The notes beneath the pieces are model-generated. The model made no database searches. It was not told the origin of the DNA and saw nothing but the letters and a program-made list of their open reading frames with translations. The position numbers were made by a program, and so were the translations under genes. From Cymbomonas tetramitiformis (lineage: Eukaryota; Chlorophyta; Pyramimonadophyceae; Pyramimonadales; Pyramimonadaceae): DNA of 64,000 nucleotides. The DNA is taken from NCBI GenBank assembly GCA_001247695.2, contig LGRX02035431.1, positions 62,001 to 126,000 of the forward strand, read 5' to 3'. Below, piece by piece: positions 1-10,517 of the stretch (positions are counted from its first letter, which is position 1; the number at the start of each line of letters is the position of its first letter).

Positions 1-3000
1 CAACTACGCACGGAAGGTGACACCACCTACTGCTACGAGCCGGAGGGAGGCCTTATAGGCACGCTGAGCACAGTAAAAGTTAGAGAATTGTACGACAGAT
101 ATGCCGAGGCGGTGGGGGACAGCACGGCACAAAGGCCAACAGAAAAACAACTGGCCAAAAGGCTGAAACTAAGTGTAGAACACAAAATACATGTAAACAC
201 TTTTGAGGAGGAAATAGCACAGCTGCTGATAAGGTACTCCAGCAAAGCGGAGATGAAACACAGAAAAAGGAACCTCCAAAACCACTGGACCTTCCCCCCG
301 GAAATGATGGAGGCGGTACACACAGCCATGGGAGTCCAAACAGAGGTGTTCGCCTCCCCACTTAATGTACACAAAGACACCAGAACGTACTACTCGCAAT
401 ACCCACGAGACTCGGTATTTGGGGCTGTAGGCTCGGCATGGGAAGAGCAATGGGAAAAACTGGGGTCATACCAATTCAACCCAGAATACACAGCAGGAGA
501 CCTCTACAAAGCACTGAAAAAGGCAATTAACTCCACAAAAACGGCCGAACCCGTTCTGGGGGTAGGAATATACCCCACATATGCCAAGAGCCCGTATAGA
601 AAACTGCTGAATAAGCACGTGGGATACAGGGTACACGAGTTACTGGAGATAAAGGAAGGGCAGTTCACCTTCCTGCCACCTGACCACTGGATGCAAGGGA
701 ACCTACAGAAACCCAAACAATGCAACTGGAACATGAGAATACTGGTAGTAGCGAATGCGGCAGGATGGAGAAAATACTGCCCGGACGCACTCAAAACCCA
801 CGACATATTCAGCAAGGCCCTTCTCAAGTGCCCGCAAAGCAAAGTCAGGACGATAGGCAGAGCATGCTACATACACAGGCCTCTTACCCTCAAGGATGCG
901 GACAGGCGACCTAGGTCAATTACAGAATGGGAGAAGGATTGCGTCATAGACTCCGCGCCATGGATGAACCATGAACTACCGGTCATGCAAGCACTGCCAG
1001 GCGGCCACCTGGAAAACCACACAGAGGAGATAATTGACCGGTGGATGGAAGACAGGAAAAAAGAAGGGGAGCACAGAGGAGGGGACAGGGGGCCGAGGCC
1101 AACAACTATGGACGTACTAAGAGCTAACACCACATGGAGTAGGGAGGAAATAAACAGAGACGCCCTAAGAAGATGGGCACTACAATTTACGGGCCCAGAC
1201 ACAACGGAAGAGGACATAAACGGAGACCAATGGCTGCAGTGGGAAAGGGGTGAAATGGAGAAAGCAGAACCACCACCAGAAAGCAGGTGGGACAACCAAG
1301 GAAAAGGATACCCAGAGCCCCACAGGAAGCATAACAGAAACAATATGGTCTACACAGATGGAAGCCAAAGAAAAGTCAAAAAGGAAAACGGGGAAGTCGA
1401 GGAAGTAACGGCGGCAGGAGTCTGGGACCCAAGAGGGGAACGGGCAATGAACCACGTGCAAAGATGGGTCGGACGCTGCCAAACTGTTAACAGGGCGGAG
1501 CTCACTGCCATATATATGGCACTGACACTAGACTCAAACTCGGGAGAAGAAAAAGTCAGCATATGCACGGATAGTCTAACCTCCCTCTACCAAATACAAA
1601 ACATGAAAAGAAGGCCGCACACGCTGGAAAGGCATGTACACAGGGACATGCTGTGGAAAATAATGAAACAAATACAAATGCTAAATAAGGAAGGAACAAA
1701 AGTGGCCCTATATAAGGTTAAAGCGCATGTGGGAATACATGGGAATGAAATGGCGGACGAGGTGGCAAAAAGGGCCTGTGAAGAAGGGGAATACGGCCTT
1801 AACCACGACAACACGGATACAGTGATGCTACTGGCAATATGCGAGACCACAGGTAGACAACTGGAAGGACACCAAGCAATACTCAACCACGTAACAAAAA
1901 AGGTGAGGGAGGCAAAAATGACGGGAAAAACAAACATAATACAAAGACTAAAAAGGAAACTAGAAACCGGGCCAGAAGAATGGGAGACCAAAAGACAACG
2001 CATTGAGAGGACGGAGGCAGAATACGCACAAAAAAACCGGGAGCCTACTGAAATAGAAACAGCCTGGGCAGACACCTGGCCCGACGAACCAGAATGGCAA
2101 CAGGAACAGGAAGAGGAATTGGAACTCCAGAGGATGGAACGACAAGAGGAGGAGGCATTAATACAGGAGCAGCAAGTACAAACAGCACAACAAGCTAAAC
2201 AAAAGAGGGGGCAAGGGCGAGAGAGCACACGGGAAGTAGAAATGAATAAGGAAGAGGCATGGAAGACAAGAACAATACAGAAAGAGGAGGCATTAGAACA
2301 GGGAGAAAGACAAAAACGAAGAAGAACCCAAAGCCAGGCAGAACCCGACCAACCAGCCCTACGGGAAGCTGAAGGGCCGAGGGAAGCCCAAGGAGAAACT
2401 GCACAAGGGTCAACTCAGAAACTGAAGCTACCGGAAACACAGAATATGGACATGACAACACAGCAGGACACCGCAGCCGAGCTCAGAGAAATGGCCCAAC
2501 AACAGGAGGAAGCACAGGAAGAATGGAGAGCACTCCAGGAAATGGTACAGGACCAGGAAGCAGCGCAAAAGGAAGTACACCAAGTGAAGGAATGGAGAAG
2601 GGCCTCGAGGGAAAAAATACTGACAGCAACACGAGAAAAGCCAGAAAAATACATGCAGCACCTGAAAGGTGATAAAGCCATGCATAAGCTCTCCAATGCA
2701 TACTGGAAGAAGGGAACAGAATACCTAAACGAGCATGACGTGACAGTCCTGCTAAGATGCCGGGCGAACAAACTACCAGCAGGACCATACAAAAAGCAGC
2801 AAGGAGGGAGAAGGCCGCAAAAATGCAAATGCTGCGGGATGCCCAGACAAGTAAACGCGGGAGGATTCATACGCACAGCCCATGTGCTGGGAGGATGCAC
2901 AGAGAGGGAGATAAAGAACATGGTAATAAGCAGGTCGGATGAGACCACCAAAATGATAGCAAAAGCAATTAGCAAAGGCAGGAAAGGAGGATGCGTAATA

Positions 3001-3537
3001 AGAACCCATGCGGGGAAAAAAGGGAAAGGAATGAACAACGGAAGGCCAATAGAAGACTTCCTCCTCACGAGGGGGCAATGCAGACTGGACGGACGAAACA
3101 CACCGGCACCAGAGCACGGAAAGGACACCATACCACACTACGTGGACATAGTAATGCTTGAGGGAACTGAAAAGGGGAATGAGCAGCCTGGGTACACACA
3201 CCAAAAGGCAATGACGGAAGCGGGCCACATACACCTGATAGAGGTAACATACACAGACGAAATGAGTTGGGAGGAAGCACTAAAGACGAAGTACACAAAA
3301 TACACACCGCTGGTAAAGTTACTGGAATTATATGGCTACAAGGTAACGCTACACGTGATGGTATTCGGCAACACGGGAACGATATACGAACACACGGAGA
3401 AAATACTGACCAAACATTTAGGATTCGATAAACAAGAAGCCCTACACCTACTCAGGAAAATACACGACCTAGCGACAGGATTTGCAGTAAGCCTAAACAG
3501 ACTATATAGAACAAAAGTAGACAAGGAACCAAACTAA
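1..3537 (+). CDS. Non-LTR retrotransposon ORF, C-terminal part (PCIF1-like, RNase H, REL-like)
   Basis: The reading frame is open from base 1 and ends at TAA 3535-3537, so the N-terminus (probably the reverse transcriptase) lies outside the window. Counting codons from base 1: residues about 95-290 resemble the PCIF1/CAPAM adenosine methyltransferase fold (FASPLN near 117, FGAVGS, GSYQFNPEY near 160). The catalytic NPPF is replaced by NPEY, so activity is doubtful. Residues about 445-600 are RNase HI with YTDGS, RAELTA, CTDS and HGNEMADE, giving all four acidic residues. Residues about 640-890 are Q/E/K-rich coiled coil. C942/C944/C945 with H961 and C966 form a zinc-type cluster of the kind seen near the end of algal LINE proteins. 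The C-terminus (VDIVMLE and HLIEVTY, about 1048-1083) looks like a PD-(D/E)xK nuclease. Domain calls are by eye; RNase H is the firmest. Confidence 0.8.
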   Translation, partial: QLRTEGDTTYCYEPEGGLIGTLSTVKVRELYDRYAEAVGDSTAQRPTEKQLAKRLKLSVEHKIHVNTFEEEIAQLLIRYSSKAEMKHRKRNLQNHWTFPPEMMEAVHTAMGVQTEVFASPLNVHKDTRTYYSQYPRDSVFGAVGSAWEEQWEKLGSYQFNPEYTAGDLYKALKKAINSTKTAEPVLGVGIYPTYAKSPYRKLLNKHVGYRVHELLEIKEGQFTFLPPDHWMQGNLQKPKQCNWNMRILVVANAAGWRKYCPDALKTHDIFSKALLKCPQSKVRTIGRACYIHRPLTLKDADRRPRSITEWEKDCVIDSAPWMNHELPVMQALPGGHLENHTEEIIDRWMEDRKKEGEHRGGDRGPRPTTMDVLRANTTWSREEINRDALRRWALQFTGPDTTEEDINGDQWLQWERGEMEKAEPPPESRWDNQGKGYPEPHRKHNRNNMVYTDGSQRKVKKENGEVEEVTAAGVWDPRGERAMNHVQRWVGRCQTVNRAELTAIYMALTLDSNSGEEKVSICTDSLTSLYQIQNMKRRPHTLERHVHRDMLWKIMKQIQMLNKEGTKVALYKVKAHVGIHGNEMADEVAKRACEEGEYGLNHDNTDTVMLLAICETTGRQLEGHQAILNHVTKKVREAKMTGKTNIIQRLKRKLETGPEEWETKRQRIERTEAEYAQKNREPTEIETAWADTWPDEPEWQQEQEEELELQRMERQEEEALIQEQQVQTAQQAKQKRGQGRESTREVEMNKEEAWKTRTIQKEEALEQGERQKRRRTQSQAEPDQPALREAEGPREAQGETAQGSTQKLKLPETQNMDMTTQQDTAAELREMAQQQEEAQEEWRALQEMVQDQEAAQKEVHQVKEWRRASREKILTATREKPEKYMQHLKGDKAMHKLSNAYWKKGTEYLNEHDVTVLLRCRANKLPAGPYKKQQGGRRPQKCKCCGMPRQVNAGGFIRTAHVLGGCTEREIKNMVISRSDETTKMIAKAISKGRKGGCVIRTHAGKKGKGMNNGRPIEDFLLTRGQCRLDGRNTPAPEHGKDTIPHYVDIVMLEGTEKGNEQPGYTHQKAMTEAGHIHLIEVTYTDEMSWEEALKTKYTKYTPLVKLLELYGYKVTLHVMVFGNTGTIYEHTEKILTKHLGFDKQEALHLLRKIHDLATGFAVSLNRLYRTKVDKEPN

Positions 3538-3596
3538 GGGACAAAGAAGAAAGAGTCAAGGGGACTCACAAAGCCCCACACCCCGTCCAAGGGTGT

Positions 3597-3625
3597 CTCT
3601 TTTTCTTTTTCTTTTCTTTTTTGGC
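3597..3625 (+). repeat. T/C-rich tract after the LINE ORF
   Basis: A pyrimidine-rich TTTTCTTTTT-type run lies about 60 bases after the retrotransposon stop codon and just before the first copy of a short motif (GGCACCATCGGCCTTACACC, 3623-3642). That motif occurs again at 4923-4942, beyond the 203-bp array. The two copies therefore bracket the array, which suggests the array is part of the element's 3' region rather than host sequence. Confidence 0.45.
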
Positions 3626-3640
3626 ACCATCGGCCTTACA

Positions 3641-4830
3641 CCGACCTTGTCTACAACTCTACACCCCCCTCCAACTGACGACGGCCACACGACAAACGAC
3701 TCTCCCTCCCATGACCTCACATCATCCGCCCCTCCCACGAGCTGCGTACACAGGCTGGGTGTGATCCCATAAGTGCAGAGCTGGCGCGGGTAAACTAGAG
3801 GGTGCGCCTGCGCATGACGTGCGTGAGCCGAACGCCCACCAACCCGACCTTGTCTACAACTCTACACCCCCCTCCAACTGACGACGGCCACACGACAAAC
3901 GACTCTCCCTCCCATGACCTCACATCATCCGCCCCTCCCACGAGCTGCGTACACAGGCTGGGTGTGATCCCATAAGTGCAGAGCTGGCGCGGGTAAACTA
4001 GAGGGTGCGCCTGCGCATGACGTGTGTGAGCCGAACGCCCACCAACCCGACCTTGTCTACAACTCTACACCCCCTCCAACTGACGACGGCCACACGACAA
4101 ACGACTCTCCCTCCCATGACCTCACATCATCCGCCCCTCCCACGAGCTGTGTACACAGGCTGGGTGTGATCCCATAAGTGCAGAGCTGGCGCGGGTAAAC
4201 TAGAGGGTGCGCCTGCGCATGACGTGCGTGAGCCGAACGCCCACCAACCCGACCTTGTCTACAACTCTACACCCCCCTCCAACTGACGACGGCCACACGA
4301 CAAACGACTCTCCCTCCCATGACCTCACATCATCCGCCCCTCCCACGAGCTGCGTACACAGGCTGGGTGTGATCCCATAAGTGCAATGCTGGCGCGGGTA
4401 AACTAGAGGGTGCGCCTGCGCATGACGTGCGTGAGCCGAACGCCCACCAACCCGACCTTGTCTACAACTCTACACCCCCCTCCAACTGACGACGGCCACA
4501 CGACAAACGACTCTCCCTCCCATGACCTCACATCATCCGCCCCTCCCACGAGCTGCGTACACAGGCTGGGTGTGATCCCATAAGTGCAGAGCTGGCGCGG
4601 GTAAACTAGAGGGTGCGCCTGCGCATGACGTGCGTGAGCCGAACGCCCACCAACACACGACAAACGACTCTCCCTCCCATAACCTCACATCATCCGCCCC
4701 TCCCACGAGCTGCGTACACAGGCTGGGTGTGATCCCATTCGTGCAGAGCTGGCGCGGGTAAACTAGAGGGTGCGCCTGCGCATGACGTGCGTGAGCCGAA
4801 CGCCCACCAACCCGACCTTGTCTGATTCGA
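3641..4830. repeat. 203-bp tandem repeat array
   Basis: Units start with CCGACCTTGTCTACAACTC at 3641, 3844, 4047, 4249 and 4452, giving a period of 202-203 bp. A shortened unit starts near 4652 and lacks the first 40-odd bases, and a last one at 4812 diverges after a few bases. The copies differ by only isolated substitutions or single-base length changes in a C run, so the array is young. Short open frames inside it are repeat artefacts. It sits directly downstream of the LINE ORF and probably belongs to its 3' untranslated region. Confidence 0.9.
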
Positions 4831-4843
4831 CCATACACCATTG

Positions 4844-5112
4844 CACGACGAGCCAAGAGACATGCCCGTGGTAAACACGCGCACGCTTGGCTCAAGTCGA
4901 CAACCCTGTTGAGGGGACACCATGGCACCATCGGCCTTACACCAAAGACGGAGTAAGTTGTAAACACTTTAGTGTCTACAACTTACCCACCACCCGACCC
5001 TACACCGGTGGCGGATCAAAGACACAATGAATAGCACGACGAGCCAAAAGACATGCCAGTGGTAAACACGCGCACGCTTGGCTACAAGTCGAGCTATTCA
5101 TTGTGTCTTTGA
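4844..5112. repeat. Duplicated cassette with hairpins
   Basis: A roughly 57-bp segment starting GCACGACGAGCCAA and ending near CTTGGCT.CAAGTCGA occurs at about 4844-4901 and again at 5035-5093. The second copy is enclosed by a perfect 20-bp inverted repeat (5016-5035, TCAAAGACACAATGAATAGC, against 5093-5112). Between the copies lies another near-perfect hairpin (4953-4967 against 4972-4986). No protein is encoded. This looks like the end of a mobile element or a foldback structure. Confidence 0.7.
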
Positions 5113-5316
5113 CTGTCCTTGTTCGATGTCTTTGCTTTTCGTACTCACATTTAAAGATCACGCTAAGAGGGTGCTCTATAGACTTGACAACCTACTCAAA
5201 CAAAAAATTCAAGATTCCTAATAGATCCATGCAATTGTCATTAGAAGGCGAAATGTTGTCACGGGGATCATGGCCACCATGAATGCTACTATGGCACGTG
5301 CCCCTTTAAGGACAAC

Positions 5317-5420
5317 GATTCCTACAAATCAAGTGAGTCGCTAACCACTTGAATAATACGTGACTACGGATTCCTACAAATCAAGTGAGTCGCTAACCAC
5401 TTGAATAATACGTGACTACG
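5317..5420. repeat. 52-bp tandem duplication
   Basis: Bases 5317-5368 and 5369-5420 are near-identical copies of a 52-bp unit. Each unit contains CAAGTG...CACTTG arms able to form a small hairpin. The surrounding stretch 5113-5970 is AT-rich with only short unremarkable open frames, and I see no recognisable gene in it. Confidence 0.85.
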
Positions 5421-6021
5421 CATGTCAAAAGAACTTCGAAAGCAAAGGAGAAAGAAAGACGCATCGGACACACAAGTGCGATATGGAAGAGCGAGTATGG
5501 GGAACACGTCCGTATGCAAATTTCGCAAACTGTTATTGTTTTTGCCTAAAGTTGTTACCTTCTCATTATGACTTTCATGAGAGGCTTCAAGAATGCTTGG
5601 CACTACACGAGAGATCCACGGTTTTGGCACTGCACAAGAGTTCAGGCATGGCTAGCACAACTTCGGGTGAGTAACACGCAAGTTCTCAAAGTTTGAAAGG
5701 AGAAGGCTCTCTCCATTCATGCACACATAAAAAATTGTTACTAGTTTTTCAAGGGATAACAACTCCATAAAAAGGCTGCAAAGCTTCCATTTCGAAAGAA
5801 GGTTCGTTTCTCGTCATTCCCATCCACAGGATGGATACCTTCTGCAAAAATAGATCGTCTACAAATCTACAAAGAGCCTGGTCAACAGGTTCGCATGCGT
5901 TGCTACATACCTCGAAATCGCGGCAACATTCACGAAGGGCACCTGGTGGCACCCCAAACAAAAGCTTTCAGCTTTCGCCTCCAAACAAAAGGGGTACGAG
6001 AAAGATAGCGCACCTTTAATG

Positions 6022-6094
6022 TGTGGCACCTCGGACTTGCACCGAGATCTCCAAACCAAGATGGTTTGGTGCTCTACCTTTGAGCTAATGCCAC
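6022..6094 (-). tRNA. tRNA-like sequence, copy 1 (probable pseudo-tRNA)
   Basis: On the minus strand this 73-base segment can fold as a cloverleaf: a 7-bp acceptor stem (GTGGCAT with GTGCCAC), TA at positions 8-9, a 4-bp D stem (GCTC/GAGC), and a 5-bp T stem (CTCGG/CCGAG) with loop TGCAAGT, then discriminator A. TAGCTCAAAGG resembles the Pol III A box and GGTGCAAGTCC the B box (one change from the consensus). The anticodon arm is abnormal: 19 bases with a 7-bp stem and a 5-base loop, so no anticodon can be read. No CCA is encoded. A tRNA-derived repeat or pseudogene is likelier than a working tRNA. Confidence 0.45.
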
Positions 6095-6532
6095 AAAATT
6101 CTGTTGGGTTTGAAGATTTTCTGTACCCAAGTAAGGTGGGGTTCCTAGGTGACAACACATCTTTTCAAAGAAAAACTCAAACGCAAATGTAAAACGTACC
6201 ACATGTCCTAATGTTTCACGGGGAACTTCGTCGTGAAGTTAGAATTCACGTCCGGTCAACCGTCGTTCCGGAAAACGCACCTCTGCAAAAACTGTGACCA
6301 AAGGCATGACCTACCCAAGGGAATACGCAACTTTCGGAAAAAATGTCCGATGAACGCAAATGAAAACGCAATTCGGGGTAGTTCTTCGCAAGGAAAGCGC
6401 CTGTTGCGTCACAATTGCCGGCAGGTTTCTCGTTTTCCCGCCAGCAAAAGGTCTGCGAATCTTGGCAGAAAATAAAAGAAGGCTTTCGCCTCCAAACAAA
6501 AGGGGTACGAGAAAGATAGCGCACCTTTAATG

Positions 6533-6605
6533 TGTGGCACCTCGGACTTGCACCGAGATCTCCAAACCAAGATGGTTTGGTGCTCTACCTTTGAGCTAAT
6601 GCCAC
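6533..6605 (-). tRNA. tRNA-like sequence, copy 2 (probable pseudo-tRNA)
   Basis: Second copy of the tRNA-like cloverleaf, exactly 511 bp from the first, with the same acceptor wobble pair and the same abnormal anticodon arm. Confidence 0.45.
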
Positions 6606-7043
6606 AAAATTCTGTTGGGTTTGAAGATTTTCTGTACCCAAGTAAGGTGGGGTTCCTAGGTGACAACACATCTTTTCAAAGAAAAACTCAAACGCAAATG
6701 TAAAACGTACCACATGTCCTAATTTTTCACGGGGAACTTCGTCGTGAAGTTAGAATTCACGTCCGGTCAACCGTCGTTCCGGAAAACGCACCTCTGCAAA
6801 AACTGTGACCAAAGGCATGACCTACCCAAGGGAATACGCAACTTTCGGAAAAAATGTCCGATGAACGCAAATGAAAACGCAATTCGGGGTAGTTCTTCGC
6901 AAGGAAAGCGCCTGTTGCGTCACAATTGCCGGCAGGTTTCTCGTTTTCCCGCCAGCAAAAGGTCTGCGAATCTTGGCAGAAAATAAAAGAAGGCTTTCGC
7001 CTCCAAACAAAAGGGGTACGAGAAAGATAGCGCACCTTTAATG

Positions 7044-7116
7044 TGTGGCACCTCGGACTTGCACCGAGATCTCCAAACCAAGATGGTTTGGTGCTCTACC
7101 TTTGAGCTAGTGCCAC
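7044..7116 (-). tRNA. tRNA-like sequence, copy 3 (probable pseudo-tRNA)
   Basis: Third copy. One base change turns the acceptor 5' strand into GTGGCAC, which pairs perfectly with GTGCCAC over all 7 bp, so this copy fits the cloverleaf best. The anticodon arm is still abnormal. Confidence 0.45.
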
Positions 7117-7618
7117 AAAATTCTGTTGGGTTTGAAGATTTTCTGTACCCAAGTAAGGTAGGGTTCCTAGGTGACAACACACCTCCTTTGCCTCTTCGAA
7201 GAAAGACCGCTGTCTCCCGTTTTCTCCATTGCAGCTTGCTGCTTTTTTTTAAAACTCTCTTGCGAGAGTCAACCGCTCGTTTTCAAATCGTAAAGAACTT
7301 CAAGTCAAACACGACTTGGTGTGGCGCAGGCAACAGGCGGGATATCTCGCCTTGCATATCATCATCGTGCGCAATCGATCGCAAGCGCCATCGACTCGTC
7401 GTGATGACGGCCATGGCCATGCATGCGATTTCGCTATCTTATTATCTTAGTTTATATTCATGCACTCATCACCTGCTTGCCATGGAATTTCTATCATTTA
7501 TACCGCGACTGTATGCCTTCCCCCATGTTCTCGCAATTTATACACGTCGATTAGCCTTTCTTTAAATTTATACAAGCGTTTAGGCTCTCGATCTCAGATT
7601 CTCGCCTGTCTCCGCGGC

Positions 7619-7659
7619 TTTTAGGGGCTTTTAGGGGCTTTTAGGGGCTTTTAGGGGCG
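7619..7659 (+). repeat. Telomere-like decamer run
   Basis: Four tandem copies of CTTTTAGGGG, followed by looser TTTAGG-type motifs to about 7720. TTTTAGGG is the telomere repeat of Chlamydomonas-type green algae, so this could be a degenerate interstitial telomeric run. The decamer period does not match a telomere exactly. Confidence 0.5.
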
Positions 7660-7719
7660 TGTTTAGGACACCAAATCCCAATTACCCAGCTTTAGGAGGC
7701 ATTTTGACACTTTAGGACC

Positions 7720-9590
7720 ATTCTCGATTTTTTAGTAAAACTTAGTGAATTTTAGTTAGAATCCTTGTTCAAGTGTAACATGCAGCATACACCAACATGC
7801 AGCATCTGAGTATATGCAGCATTACATCATGTATACATTCTATACTGAGTGACTGCAATATTGTAAGTTGTGCATGCATCATGTTAGCAGATGTTATGTA
7901 TAAACCAGCTTGATCACGGTAGCAGCTGGAATATATGGCATCATATCACAATGCATCAGACATGCACAAAAGCATACCTGCTGTGCATGTTAACTATATT
8001 CGAACCCATATAGTGTAAGGTGCCTATTCAGTGGTCTTAACACAATAATTAGCTCGTTATGTCCCGGTGGAGTCGAGATACTCTTCGGACCACATATCGT
8101 TCTATTGTGGATCACTGAAAAGATTGCTCACCGGAACTATATGTGAAATAGACCAGCAACTCATTATTGTGAATGAGATTATCTTAGGATTACAATAACC
8201 CCTAATCTAATATATATCATGCTAGATTCATTCAGTACATGGTATGCTGATTATCATCCTGCATGATAAACTGTCTGGGAATATTGTAATATCCAGAACT
8301 TATCTTCCTGTAAGTGTGTAAAAGTGAGCACACACACACACACTGGCAAAAAGTACTAATCAATAAGTACTATACATGCACATACACTGGCATTACTGTA
8401 TGTATTGATATTCACTGACTCATAGTGAATTGACCAACTTTAATATCTATCATGTATATGATAATATGGATAACACTCCACAAACACATGTGCGTGTGGA
8501 GTGTCAGTGATGGCGATAGATATGGGAACAGAATAATCCAACATGTTGTAGGGCTGGATGGAGAAATCTCCAGACCCGAAGGCATTATACAATGCTCAAA
8601 TAAGCAGCTGGTCACTGCTGAGCATTGTCCATTCGTCTCACATATCATCGCTGGAGCAACAACAACAAGTACATTGCATTATGACAATTGATTCAGAATT
8701 GATCAGCTCAAATTGCATGTACACTCTCAGATCAGTAACTATATATTGAACTGACAGAGGTTGTTGAGGACAAGCACACACATATATATACTGGAATATC
8801 CTAGTTCACTAGATATCAGAAACTCCCGAACTGTGTGGATAAACTCTTAAGATAAATAAACCCTAAGCTAGATATACCCGGAACGGTCTCGGACGGTTTC
8901 GGAGTCTAGCCTACCTGTGACACAGCGTGTGTCACAGCACGAACCTATAGATCAGTCAGCAGTCCAATGGTGGCCTAGGAGTCTGTCATAGGGGCCTGAC
9001 CGGGACTCCCAGTCAGGGCTGCCTATACAGATTTCAGCAATATATGTGTTGTGTCAAACTGCTTTGATTATATAATCAAGCTATGTCCTGATATGTTTAA
9101 AACAAGAGATATCATTTTTTATATATCTTAGAGCACAGTCATATGCTCAAAACATATCATAGATTGATAAATTATCACTGAAGTGGATAATCCGCTCATA
9201 GTTGGTAAATCTAAATATCATCAGGAAGTACATTTACTTCCATGGGTTTCAATCAGTAAAACCCACAAATATGATCAACCTCAGATGTTGATATGCAGAA
9301 TAATTCACTTTTATGCCATGAAAATTGTCATGTGCAAAGGTGAAGTGAGATGCAGTGCTTCTGTACTTTGCAGTCCACACACACACACAGAGATGTGTTA
9401 TTATGGAAACAATAATCAAGCCGAAAAACGGCCAAAATAGGTAAAATCCGTTTGCGATAGATTTGAAAATTAAAAATCGGACCCTATTTTATTTGATAAT
9501 ATGATTTTATACCTATTGAGGTATGAGAAAATCATAATGACTATAGTCATATCTCGTGTAACACCCTAGATAGCAGGTGTTGAATATCTA
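7720..9590. other. AT-rich non-coding stretch, no gene seen
   Basis: About 1.9 kb of AT-rich sequence with a short CA run (8330-8344), small palindromes such as the GTGACACA/TGTGTCAC hairpin near 8918-8936, and no open frame with protein-like composition. It separates the tandem repeats from the virus-derived fragment and may be viral intergenic sequence, but nothing in it shows this. Confidence 0.5.
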
Positions 9591-9626
9591 GGGGTGTGCA
9601 TATTGGCTGTAACGAAATGTGTAAAA

Positions 9627-10517
9627 ATGTTTTATACCAACAAATTGTACCCAATCGAAATTACTCCACAAAACTTTCCGTTTCCTAAGACACTAGACGA
9701 CACACAAATCCTAGCCGCTATAGACGATGCCATCAACACACAATTAAATGATGCAGGGTCCGCCGTTACCATAACATCAAGTGAATCAACCGGTGCCGAT
9801 GCAAATCTGAAATTGATAGAATTGACATTTAATACCGCATTGGAAGACCAATTTGAGTTATATTCTTTCTCTACCAAAAGTATAGCTCGATGCACGGGAA
9901 CTTTGCAAGCAGCTTTAAGTCATCCATTTACTAGCACCTTGAATGATGCACTCAACAATGATTCTAGTGAACTATTAGGCGGAAATCCTGTTCGAGAAAG
10001 AGACCTCACAGGGAAATCTGAATTGAGTCAATTAGAGCCCATGTTTCGGAAAGTATCGGGCACGGTTATGCAAGGCTATTTTCCCTATTGTGTGAACACC
10101 ATCAGGGAACTGTATCTTCGAACACAATCGTTGGTATCTAGCTCAGCTTTAGAAGTAGTCAATTTATCTCAGGCTAGTGATGACCAAGTCGGTGAGATGA
10201 TTTCTAGTGATATACTATTCAAAATAAGTATAGATGACTTGTCCAAATCTTCGTATACATACTTAGATGCAAATAATAACTATAGCGTCATCATTAGTCC
10301 AACTTTGTTGTCTCAAATCAACTTTGCATTGACCGATTCACGTGGCCGGCTGATATTTCAAATAGTCAAAGAAAATGGGCGCACTCCGTCAAGTTTGATA
10401 ACACAAGCACGAGCCGGAAACATATATTTTAGTTTTTCTTTAAAGGTTGACGTCATTAGTCACGATTCTCAATACTTTTTATATGTAATATATATTATAT
10501 ATATACAAGATGCTTGA
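9627..10517 (+). CDS. Putative minor capsid (penton-like) protein of a polinton-like virus
   Basis: 296 codons from the first ATG; an upstream in-frame GTG adds 11 unlikely residues. The protein is rich in N, S, T and beta-type segments and ends with a typical LTDSRGRL stretch (near residue 260), which resembles the C-terminal half of penton/minor capsid proteins of polinton-like viruses and virophages. The last residues (YVIYIIYIQDA) run through an AT-rich spacer and may be read-through past the original end. The stop overlaps the next ORF, a capsid-like fragment on the same strand. Composition is far more AT-rich than the neighbouring retrotransposon. The family call is by pattern only. Confidence 0.45.
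   Translation: MFYTNKLYPIEITPQNFPFPKTLDDTQILAAIDDAINTQLNDAGSAVTITSSESTGADANLKLIELTFNTALEDQFELYSFSTKSIARCTGTLQAALSHPFTSTLNDALNNDSSELLGGNPVRERDLTGKSELSQLEPMFRKVSGTVMQGYFPYCVNTIRELYLRTQSLVSSSALEVVNLSQASDDQVGEMISSDILFKISIDDLSKSSYTYLDANNNYSVIISPTLLSQINFALTDSRGRLIFQIVKENGRTPSSLITQARAGNIYFSFSLKVDVISHDSQYFLYVIYIIYIQDA

Larger units (their letters stand above)
5971..7182. repeat. 511-bp tandem repeat, 2.4 copies
   Basis: Copies begin with GCTTTCGCCTCCAAACAAAA at 5971, 6482 and 6993, exactly 511 bp apart. The first two are complete and the third runs to about 7182. Differences are single bases only. Each unit contains one tRNA-like sequence on the minus strand. Short open frames recur at the same spacing and are artefacts of the repeat. 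Confidence 0.95.

Noticed and set aside
3641..4830. CRISPR-like array
   Set aside because: Units are contiguous 203-bp tandem copies with no unique spacers, and the genome is eukaryotic.
8452..8749. Small overlapping ORFs in the AT-rich stretch
   Set aside because: Composition not protein-like and frames are broken on every side; no recognisable motif.
9594..9626. Earlier GTG start for the penton-like ORF
   Set aside because: No protein-like sequence before ATG 9627; a GTG start is not expected here.
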